Shown: positions 10,924 to 18,462 of the stretch, in pieces
Numbering within the stretch: the first letter of the stretch is position 1
Layout: each line of letters opens with the position of its first letter
Assembly: GCA_964058805.1 (NCBI GenBank)
Contig: CAXKVV010001468.1
Span: 1 to 25,567, forward strand
Reading direction: 5' to 3'
DNA: 25,567 bases
Source of the DNA: Schoenoplectus triqueter
Lineage: Eukaryota > Streptophyta > Magnoliopsida > Poales > Cyperaceae
Made by a program: the position numbers and the translations under genes
The notes under the pieces: model-generated
Database searches by the model: none
What the model was told of the DNA's origin: nothing
Seen by the model: the letters and a program-made list of their open reading frames with translations, nothing else

Positions 10924-11090
10924 GGAAGCGGGTGTATCTAAGGGTTTGAAATCAAAATTAGTATTATTTCATTAAAAATAATGTATCTCATTTCTATTCT
11001 CACACTTTATTCTAATCTTAATATTAATCCGACGGGTGAAATAAAACTTGAGACCAACTTTGGTTTCAAGTCCCTGAGACACCCTATTCC
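10924..11090. mobile_element. Small Mutator-type MITE, 167 bp, with 9-bp target duplication
   Basis: The 9-bp direct repeat TATTAAAAA occurs at 10915-10923 and 11091-11099, exactly outside the ends. The left end is GGAAGCGGGTGTATCTAAGG; the right end reverse-complemented is GGAATAGGGTGTCTCAGGGA, so the terminal inverted repeats are imperfect over about 30 bp. It is non-coding. Mutator membership is inferred from the 9-bp duplication only. Confidence 0.75.
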
Positions 11091-11099
11091 TATTAAAAA

Positions 11100-11515
11100 T
11101 GGTTGATATGAGATGCATGGCCTCCATATCGTTTTCTGTTGGTATCACGGTTGGTACGTGTAGAACTTAGAGTTCTATTAGTCAAATAGTCAATCAAAGG
11201 AAGTAAAGGGACCAAGGGGTTTATATATGTGTCAGTCGACGAATTGTGAACTCAAATGTATATGCACCATATCAAAAGTCGCAAGAACCAACGTTCAACA
11301 AATGTAAGTTGTGATACGGATATCATTTTCTTTTTCCAACAAGCGTGAATATGAATATCTTTTTTTTCTAATAATAAAATCCGTACGTAAAAAAATTACT
11401 TTTTAAAATCATTAAGTATAATATAACTAACTTCAAATACGATAAAAAATTGAATTCTAAAAATTTTATTAACCTACTTTGAAGTTCTAATATGAAAAAA
11501 TAAAATTTATACTAA
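11100..11515. other. Intergenic DNA, nothing recognised
   Basis: A somewhat GC-richer start (11100-11320) without an open frame worth calling, then AT-rich sequence. No repeats or RNA gene seen. Confidence 0.5.
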
Positions 11516-11537
11516 TAGCGTTTTGATCAAAATGCTA
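11516..11537. repeat. 22-bp near-perfect palindrome
   Basis: TAGCGTTTTGA followed by its complement with a single mismatched pair (G/A at the fourth position). It may be a remnant of the lost left end of the truncated palindromic element that follows. Confidence 0.5.
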
Positions 11538-11577
11538 CCGAAAATAAGATTTCTGCACCATCCAAAACAAGCGACTT

Positions 11578-11754
11578 TGTACCCATCTAAAAAAATCAAA
11601 AAAATTCAAAAAAATATAAAATTTGATCTCCAAGGATATTTCAATATGAAGATGATACTCAACGGTTTGGATCGGTCATTTGAACTTTTAAATTCGAGAT
11701 ACGGACGCGAAGCACAAAAATTTTTTTGCTTCGCGAAGCACCATAGCATTACTC
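11578..11754. mobile_element. Truncated copy (right half) of the TGCTAC palindromic MITE family
   Basis: It aligns by eye with the right half of the complete element at 12189-12583. Shared blocks in order are AAATTTGATCTCCA/AAATTTAGTCTCCA, a TATGAAGA block followed by GAACGGTC-like sequence, a GATACGACGCGAA-like block, a self-complementary GCTTCGCGAAGC section and the end GTAGCATTACTC. The matching left half is absent. Confidence 0.6.
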
Positions 11755-11762
11755 ATATATAT

Positions 11763-12154
11763 GAGTCTGACTATGGTGCTTTACAAATCACAGAGGTGTT
11801 GTGTGCTTTGTGATCTAATTTTAATTTCAAGTCAGAAATAATCGATCCGAACCGTTCAATCTAATCTTCATATCAAAATCTATTAGTAAACTAAATTTTA
11901 TATTTTTTAGAATTTTTTACTATTTTTTTCGGTGAGGAAAAAATGACTTGATCTGAGAATTCTAGTTCATCCAAAAATGATGATTTTTCTCCTATAAAAA
12001 AATAGCAAATGAATTCAAAAAATATAAAATTTGATTTACTAATAGATTTTGATATAGAGATTAGATTGAACAATTTGGATCAATTTTTCTGACTTAAAAT
12101 TAATAATATAGCGCAAAGCAGACAACACTCTTGTGCTTTGCAAAGCACCATAAC

Positions 12155-12155
<1 letters not shown>
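11763..12155. mobile_element. Diverged full-length copy of the same palindromic MITE family
   Basis: The left arm (CTATGGTGCTTTACAAATCA...) and the right arm (ending GCAAAGCACCATAACA) are reverse complements over most of about 190 bases each, including the inner block ATCAAAATCTATTAGTAAA on both arms. ATATATAT lies on the left and a longer TA run on the right. Non-coding; the small open frames inside are accidental. Confidence 0.65.

Positions 12156-12188
<33 letters not shown>
12155..12188. repeat. TA microsatellite followed by GA microsatellite
   Basis: An (AT)n run of about 18 bp changes directly into a (GA)n run that leads into the AGAG end of the next palindromic element. The junction between two related elements is thus entirely microsatellite. 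Confidence 0.85.
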
Positions 12189-12192
<4 letters not shown>

Positions 12193-12583
12193 TTATGCTA
12201 CAGTTAGTCGCGAAGTACAAAACTTTTTTGTACTTCGCGTCGTATCTCTCATTTTCGAGTTCAAAATACCGATCCGACCGTTCAAAGTGTTCTTCATATT
12301 AAAATATATTTGAATATCAAATTTTATATTTTTTAGAAAAAAATTTCTATTTTTTTGAAGATTAGAAAATCGTTCTTATTAAAAATTATAAACTCAATGT
12401 ATTTTCATCCTCTCAATAAAAATATAAAAAAATTTCTAAAAAATGAAAAATTTAGTCTCCAGATATATTTTAGTATGAAGAACACTTTGAACGGTCGGAT
12501 CGATATTTTAAAATCAGAAATAGAAGATACGACGCGAAATACAAAAACGTTTTGTACTTCGTGACTAACCGTAGCATTACTCT
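12189..12583. mobile_element. Palindromic MITE, about 395 bp, flanked by TA repeats
   Basis: The left end AGAGTTATGCTACAGTTAGT and the right end, read in reverse complement as AGAGTAATGCTACGGTTAGT, begin two arms that are complementary over about 190 bases. Each arm includes CGATCCGACCGTTCAAAG and a GTACTTCGCG-type sub-hairpin. The copy is followed by (TA)n at 12584-12597. Insertion into or next to TA microsatellites recalls the Micron-type MITEs of rice, but family membership is not established. Confidence 0.75.
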
Positions 12584-12597
12584 ATATATATATATAA

Positions 12598-13955
12598 TAA
12601 ATAAAGATATGATACAGACTAGTTTTGAACAGGTATGAAAATAATTCTACGAGTCATATATGATAACTTCCCTAATTTTCAGGGACGTTTCAAGTTTTGG
12701 GCCCACTTAGTTGCAACTATTACAAATCATATTATATTATAATGAGAAAGGCTGGACCATAATTTGATCATATGGTCAAAATATGTTAGATACCAAGTTA
12801 ATTAGCTTAACTACTCTTCGTACCAAGGGCCATTCTGCTCGTGCTCGCATAATTAACACACCAAATAGTGCATTACTATTTACTATGTTGTTTGTTGCCA
12901 ACCATCATGAGATGTCATGCATATGTATTGTCACCGATTCGTATTTTCTGTCGTGCTGCATCGTATAGCACAAAATTCAAACCATCAAATCAGTGTTGAA
13001 ATTTGTCCTTCACCAATTTCATATTCCTCGGCAAATTTAAAAATAATAAGACGTACTGCAACCATGTCGTGCGCGGAGGCGGAACCAATATAAATACTAG
13101 CTAATGTTCGAAAATCTGTTTAATTCAGTGAAAAATAAAATTAATTTTTAATACAGTGAAAAATAAATTTTCTCTTAATTAGAATACCCTCTTCTTCTAT
13201 TTTTTATCCGGACATCTCTAAAGATCATTTTTTATTTCAACCTTGACTACGTGATAGAGAATTTCCTTCCATACCGCTATACCAGCTGACAGTGATGCGA
13301 TGCCACACAAAAAAAAACTTCATACTTTGCTTTTTAGTTGGTATTTTTGTGGGCTCGAGCCGAATATTTTTAGGTATCTCGGACTACAATCATGTTCTCA
13401 TGTTCATGTCTCTTTTTGACTCATTTTTTTTATTTATCTCTTTTTGAATATTTTGTCTACTGTTTTGCTTTAGCTAGAGTGGGTAGAATTAATAAAGCAG
13501 TTAATAAACGGTGGAGATTCAGAGGTTGGGCCATTCTAACAACGACTTGTCTTGATATATAATTTTGCTAATGTTTTCTTCCCAAATTACATCAAATAAG
13601 TAAGAAAATTTATAAACATGTTTTATATACATCAAATAAATTTTGTATCAATTTTCATATATATAAATTATCATTTGATATCCATCAAATGTTGCTAAAT
13701 ATATTTATCATAATGATAAACTTACATACATGTTTAATAAATAAACTCCGGGGTACTCTACACGAGCATCGGGATTTCATACATATGTAATAATTTCACT
13801 TCACAGTAAGAAGAAATTTAGAAGAAAAAAAAACAGAAAACGAAGAAATTGGAGCTTTTATGTGTGAAATAATTGGATAGAAGGAAAGCGCGTCTAATTA
13901 ATTGCAACAAAACCCAACAAATTAATGCGATCGTGTCAGACTATACTAACTCAGC
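12598..13955. other. Intergenic DNA, no gene recognised
   Basis: Mixed AT-rich sequence. The 61-codon open frame at 12783-12968 has no recognisable motif. A short direct repeat, TTCAGTGAAAAATAAA / TACAGTGAAAAATAAA, occurs near 13126 and 13153. The last 8 bases form the left target duplication of the next element. Confidence 0.5.
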
Positions 13956-14512
13956 TACAATTTTTCTAACGGTACGGGTTGGTCAAGTCCGGGTCAAATC
14001 CGGACGATCCAGTTCATGGTCTATCACGATTTACACGGGACGAATTTAGACGGGCCAAACTTGAAAAAATCTAATCCGTCCCGCCGTTGGCTCACGGGGA
14101 CCGGACCGGACCCCCACCGGTCGGTACGGTCTGATCCGGTCCGGTTTTTTTACAAATTCAAAAAATTATGAAAATTAGAAAATAAATTTATGATATTTTG
14201 TAAATAATATTTTTTCATTGAATTAATTTTATATTTTTAATTGTTTAAAAATTGAATAATACTTAAAAAAATATCAAAAATTATAAAAAATTGGTTCGGG
14301 TTACAGTCCGGTCCACGGGTCCGCACGGGACGGGTCTACACGGTCCGGTTTTGGGTGAAGGAAGAACCAACCCACCGTTGGACCGGACTGTGGTAGGACA
14401 TGGGATGGGCACGAGTTTGGCCACGATCGGTCCGATCCGGTCCATGGTCACGGTCCGATCCATGGTCACGGGTCGGTCCAGAACAAATTGACCGGTCCAT
14501 TTCAAAACTCTA
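13956..14512. mobile_element. hAT-type MITE, 557 bp, with 8-bp target duplication
   Basis: The direct repeat AACTCAGC is found at 13948-13955 and 14513-14520. The element starts TACAATTTTTCTAACGGTAC and ends, in reverse complement, TAGAGTTTTGAAATGGACCG. Both subterminal regions are packed with GGTCCGGTC, GGACCGGAC and ACGGGTC words in both orientations around an AT-rich core (about 14140-14290), the usual build of non-autonomous plant hAT elements. Overlapping open frames on both strands at 14281-14505 arise from these repeats and are not genes. Confidence 0.85.
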
Positions 14513-14520
14513 AACTCAGC

Positions 14521-14999
14521 CTCTAACTTTTACTGTTACACTGACACTGGTGCCCCGTAGGTAATTTTGACTGTCATTCTGTCGGTGATCGAGATTTTTT
14601 AGATAAAATGGAAGTTAAAAAGGTATTTAATTTTCAAATATTGATAAAGAACTCCTTATTCAGATTTTAAATGTGTAATTTACTATACAAAAGCATTATT
14701 TTTGACACTAAATAATAAGTATTTCTTATCAATTATTGGATTTTCAAGAAATTTTAGCATAATTTAAATCCAAATTCATTAAAACGTTACAAAATTTATA
14801 TGTAGAATGATATTCAACATGAATTTAGGTATTCAAATGCGGATCAATATATACTATTGTAGGAAATGTTGATTGGATGCATATCATGTCAAATCTTCTA
14901 GTTAAAATATCTAATTAATTATATATGATATATATGTATAAATTAAAATAGTGAATGCAAAATTCAAATCCAATAAAAAAGGTGAATCATTTTTCAAAT
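14521..14999. other. AT-rich intergenic DNA
   Basis: Nothing recognised beyond simple AT-rich sequence. Confidence 0.5.
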
Positions 15000-15135
15000 T
15001 TTATATGCAACTAAATTCATTCATAGAATTCCGAATCATATTATTAAATTATGGATATTTAATGCGATTTATATGCAACTAAATTCATTCATAGAATTCC
15101 GAATCATATTATTAAATTATGGATATTTAATGCGA
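15000..15135. repeat. Perfect tandem duplication of 68 bp
   Basis: The 68-base unit starting TTTATATGCAACTAAATTCA at 15000-15067 is repeated without any difference at 15068-15135. Complete identity in fast-changing AT-rich DNA suggests a recent duplication, or an assembly duplication. An open frame that begins in the second copy (15073-15333) shows no known motif. Confidence 0.95.
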
Positions 15136-15815
15136 GCAGCCATATTTATTGATGGTAAAAAAATATGTATTTTATCTCGTCCTGTCATAGTTAGAAACCA
15201 AGGAAATGCTAAGTTTTGCTACAGTCACTGCATTTTTCTTGTAGCAATTATCAGCTTAATTTTATTATTAGAATTTGAGTTAATCATTTACAACGAATCT
15301 GTTATTTCAAACTTATCGAAATTTAAATTTTAACTTATTGCAAAAGTCAGAAACTATTAAACAAACGATAAATCACGACATAACTAATTAATATTATAAA
15401 TAAATAAATAAATAAAAAGATGATCCATACAAAAAAAAACATTTTTATAATAATCTCTTATACCATAATCAAATTGTCGAAAATATTTTCCTTATAACTT
15501 CAAATAGTGTAAGATAGAAAAAGAAATGGCAAATGCAGGGTTTGTACTGCAGTACATGGATGCCAAAATACAGGGACAAATGGACAATAATGAGTTGCAC
15601 AATCAACATCTCGCATAGATCTTATCTGGCAGTGAACGGCTGAGATTTGGTAACAGTTTCAAAGTACCACGACCTCGAATATTTCCCTACCTCACAGATG
15701 TAGATTCTCCATCTACTCCATCTTTCTTTCTTTTTTCTTTAAAAAAATATTATGTTTGACACCAAAAGGCCAAAAAAAGTAATAAAAATGATAGTGATGG
15801 TGATAGTAGTTGTAA
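15136..15815. other. Host DNA left of the CACTA element
   Basis: AT-rich sequence with an AAAT microsatellite (about 15395-15414), then a GC-richer patch at 15530-15720 with no convincing coding frame, and AT-rich DNA with GATAGTGATGGTGATAG just before the insertion site. No gene identified. Confidence 0.5.
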
Positions 15816-15818
15816 TAA

Positions 15819-15837
15819 CACTACGCCAGAAAACACC
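15819..15837 (+). repeat. Left terminal inverted repeat of the CACTA element
   Basis: CACTACGCCAGAAAACACC pairs with the right end at 25381-25399, with mismatches at several positions after the shared CACTAC.CCA.AAA core. It is preceded by the TAA target duplication. Confidence 0.93.
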
Positions 15838-15852
15838 TTTTGCAGCGCACCA

Positions 15853-15959
15853 TTTACAGCGGTTTTCAGTTAAAAACCGCTGTAAATGGTTTTACAGCGG
15901 TTGTTAACTGAAAACCGCTGCTAAGTTTACAGCGGTTGTTAGCTAAAAACCGCTGTAAA
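15853..15959. repeat. Left subterminal array: three hairpins of CAGCGGTT...AACCGCTG
   Basis: Three 34-bp inverted repeats lie at 15853-15886, 15891-15924 and 15926-15959, each TTTACAGCGGTTNT...AAAACCGCTG. A partial GCAGCGC stands at 15842-15848. In En/Spm-type transposons subterminal repeats of this kind bind the TNPA-type protein and overlap the promoter. That function is known for the family and inferred here. Confidence 0.9.
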
Positions 15960-16390
15960 TGATTTACTCTCTCTCTCCCCCAACCAGCAGCCGCCACCAT
16001 TAATTGAGCTCCGAATTTGAGCATTTTTTTGAGCTCGAAATAACAGAAAATTCCATCAAATTTGATCAAAATTTTTATTCTCTTGTCTTGCTGTCTCAAC
16101 AACAAACTTCTCCTCTATCTTCTCTCAAACGAAGTGGGTAATGGAAGCGGATCGGAGCGGGTGATTGGAGCGGGTGATCGGAAGCGGACCGGGCAGTGGC
16201 GCGCAGCGGGCTGCGGCGAGTGTTAAGGTTAATTTTTGATCTTTAATTGATCATTTGCTTAAATAATTTTTTGATTTGATTATGCATTAATTTTGTTAAT
16301 TTTAGAACATGTAATTGATGCATTATAATTTAGTAGTATTGTCATGTATGACCAATTCACCAGAACTTGAACTAATTTAGGTCGGTACCC

Positions 16391-16443
16391 ATTCGAGATT
16401 AATCCAATAGGGATTAATCTCGAATAGTCCCCGTTTGGGACTA
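16391..16443 (+). repeat. Two adjoining perfect inverted repeats in the leader intron
   Basis: The first has 15-bp arms (ATTCGAGATTAATCC at 16391-16405 and its complement at 16411-16425) around a 5-base loop. The second has 7-bp arms (TAGTCCC at 16425-16431, GGGACTA at 16437-16443) around CGTTT and shares one base with the first. Confidence 0.9.
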
Positions 16444-16674
16444 CTCTTTGAATACTCTGTCTCATTTAGGTTTAGTGAGCGTACGCTCGTTGATCTGGTG
16501 TATGAGAAAGATTCAGTTCAGTGATTTCCCTTTTGTTCCCACGAGTACGTACGCACATGCAATTGTGTGTTGACGTACGCGGGGAGCTTAGGGGAAATGC
16601 TGCCGAATTTTTCTCAAACACCAGATGAAAGAGTGTATGCTCGCTAATGAGACAAAGTATTCAAAGAGTGGGTT
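16441..16674 (+). repeat. Long imperfect inverted repeat (about 230 bp) in the leader intron
   Basis: Left-arm blocks ACTCTTTGAATACT, TGTCTCATT, ATCTGGTGT, TGAGAAA and CAATT pair in order with the right arm, which read in reverse gives ACTCTTTGAATACT, TGTCTCATT, ATCTGGTGT, TGAGAAA and CAATT. The axis is near 16562. Transcribed with the transposase gene, it would form a long RNA hairpin with few interruptions. It might equally be a MITE that inserted into the intron; no certain target duplication was found. Confidence 0.8.
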
Positions 16675-16752
16675 AGGATGGTTGGCCAGCCCGAAACCAA
16701 ATGCGGACCTTATACCAGATAGATGACATGTACACATTTTTAACCTTTTCAG

Positions 16753-18462
16753 ATGGATTCAAGAAGTTGGATGTATGGCAGACGAGACACAGATGAATAT
16801 ATGATTGGACTTAATGAATTTTTAGAATGTGCTAGGAAAAATCAAAGTGTGACTGGTGAGCGACATTTTCCTTGTCCTTGCCGAAAGTGCCAGAATGTTC
16901 TGAGACAACCCACTATCAAAGTTTTGGAAGATCATTTAATTTCTAATGGATTTCAATCTGGGTACACCCGATGGGTAAGGCACGGAGAGCCCAAAGAATA
17001 TGTAGGGAATGTAGCTTCGGGTATTGATGTACATGAAGAATTGGGGGCTGAAAATAATATGGATTCAGGTATTGATGTACGGGATGATGTACGGGAAGAA
17101 TTGAGATGTAAAAATATTGAGATTGATGTACAAAATTTAGATGATGATCAGTACTGTATTAATGATAATTTGGATGAAATGATGTATGATGTTGAACCTG
17201 AGTTTGCTGATATTCCCGAAATGTTTGAAAATTTAGGTAAAGAAATGAGCATACCGTTATATCCCGGTACGAAACTTACAAAAACTATCACCGTTTTTAA
17301 ATTGTATAACTTGAAAGCAAAGAATGGATGGAGCGATAAGAGTTTTACGTCGTTACTCGAGCTTTTGAAAGAAATCCTTCCTGAAAATAATGAGATACCT
17401 GATTCGACGTACAAGGCGAAAAAAATATTGTATCCTTTGATGATGGAAGCAGAGAGAATTCCCGTTTGTCCAAATGATTGTATGTTATTCCGAGGAGTGC
17501 ACAAAGATTTGAAGAAATGCTTGAAATGTAACGCTTCAAGGTATAAACAAAAAAGCGATGAGATTGAAAGTACGAAAGGCGCTAATGCAAAAGTTATTTG
17601 GTATTTACCGATACTTCCGAGGTTGCAACGTCTCTTTTCGAATCCAAAAGACGCAAAATTATTATTGTGGCATGTAGAATGCAGAAAAGAAGATGGAATG
17701 CTTAGACACCCCGCTGATTCTCCCGAATGGACGAGCATTGATATAAAACACGGTGATTTTGCCAGCGATCCGAGAAATCTGAGAATAGGATTATGTACCG
17801 ACGGAATGAATCCGTACGGAAATATGAGTAGCCGTCACAGTACCTGGCCAGTGTTGTTGTGTATTTACAACCTCCCTCCTTGGTTGTGCATGAAGAGAAG
17901 GTACATAATGATGCCGTTGATGATTTCAGGTCCTAAACAGCCGGGTAACGATATAGATGTGTTCTTAGCTCCTTTGATCGAAGAACTTAAAAGTTTGTGG
18001 GAGAAAGGAGCGAGAGTATGGGATGCATATCGGAAAGAGTTTTTTACCCTCTTTGTCATGCTTTTATGCACAATTAATGATTTTCCTGCATATGGTAACT
18101 TATCGGGTTTTAAGACAAAAGGTGCTAGAGCATGTCCTATATGTCAAGAAGACACATGCTCCATTTGGTTAAAAAAAACAAAAAAGACTGTGTATCTAGG
18201 ACATCGCAAGTTCCTGTCTAGGTTGCCAAAGCGACGTCCACATCCGTATCGAAAAATGACAAAAGAATTTAATGGAAAAATCGAAAATGATAGAGCGCCT
18301 GTGCCATTGACTGGAGTGCAAATGTTTGAAAAATTGAAGGATAAAAATGTCGAATTCGGTAAAAGAAAACAAAAAAAAAGTAAAGAAGAAAAACAAAAAG
18401 AGAAGGAAGAAATTGGAAGAAGAGATCTATTTTTTGGGATCTTGATTACTGGCGTGATTTAG
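16753..18462 (+). CDS. TNP2-type CACTA transposase, N-terminal part before the frameshift
   Basis: This encodes the element's own transposase, which recognises the ends and performs DNA cleavage and joining in the nucleus. It starts at the ATG just after a splice acceptor. Residues 4-80 are the plant transposase-associated domain (SWMYGRR..., with FPCPCRKCQN giving Cys41, Cys43 and Cys46, probably zinc ligands). Residues 80-150 are acidic and low in conservation, with short IDV repeats. From about residue 185 the TNP2 domain follows without gaps: VCPNDCMLFRG with CLKCNASRY, the WHVECRKEDGMLRHPADSPEW block, LCTDGMNPYGNMSSRHSTWP (Asp350) and GPKQPGNDIDVFLAPL (Asp402), then FPAYGNLSGF and CPICQEDTC. 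Asp350 and Asp402 sit in motifs proposed as part of the DDE/D catalytic set; I do not assign the third acidic residue. The frame leaves homology in a purine-rich stretch (after about 18400) and stops at 18462; the domain continues in another frame. Confidence 0.95.
   Translation: MDSRSWMYGRRDTDEYMIGLNEFLECARKNQSVTGERHFPCPCRKCQNVLRQPTIKVLEDHLISNGFQSGYTRWVRHGEPKEYVGNVASGIDVHEELGAENNMDSGIDVRDDVREELRCKNIEIDVQNLDDDQYCINDNLDEMMYDVEPEFADIPEMFENLGKEMSIPLYPGTKLTKTITVFKLYNLKAKNGWSDKSFTSLLELLKEILPENNEIPDSTYKAKKILYPLMMEAERIPVCPNDCMLFRGVHKDLKKCLKCNASRYKQKSDEIESTKGANAKVIWYLPILPRLQRLFSNPKDAKLLLWHVECRKEDGMLRHPADSPEWTSIDIKHGDFASDPRNLRIGLCTDGMNPYGNMSSRHSTWPVLLCIYNLPPWLCMKRRYIMMPLMISGPKQPGNDIDVFLAPLIEELKSLWEKGARVWDAYRKEFFTLFVMLLCTINDFPAYGNLSGFKTKGARACPICQEDTCSIWLKKTKKTVYLGHRKFLSRLPKRRPHPYRKMTKEFNGKIENDRAPVPLTGVQMFEKLKDKNVEFGKRKQKKSKEEKQKEKEEIGRRDLFFGILITGVI

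Larger units (their letters stand above)
15960..16752 (+). promoter_or_regulatory. Leader exon and leader intron of the transposase gene
   Basis: After the hairpin array comes a CT-rich stretch (15966-15979) and a GC-rich section rich in GAGCGGGTGAT-like words (16140-16220), probably the transcribed leader. A likely donor AAG|GTTAAT has its GT at 16228-16229. A clear acceptor CCTTTTCAG lies at 16744-16752, immediately before the ATG at 16753. The intron would be 525 bases. Translation start directly at a splice acceptor strongly suggests that this upstream exon is non-coding. The intron holds the inverted repeats listed separately. Confidence 0.65.

Noticed and set aside
14281..14505. Overlapping open frames on both strands
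   Set aside because: Both are readings of the GGTCCGGTC repeats of the hAT element.
15866..16105. 79-codon minus-strand open frame
   Set aside because: It reads through the left hairpin array and leader of the CACTA element and has no known motif.
17148..17738. 196-codon open frame on the minus strand
   Set aside because: It is antisense to the well-conserved TNP2 transposase frame and has no motif of its own.
18371..18383. Programmed -1 frameshifting at the run of nine A in the transposase gene
   Set aside because: Slipping back one base there leads directly to AAG TAA, a stop in the new frame, so it cannot produce the full protein.
18359..18405. A small intron that would repair the transposase frame
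   Set aside because: GT and AG pairs that fit the phase give introns of only 44-48 bases with A-rich rather than T-rich content, shorter than plant introns normally are.
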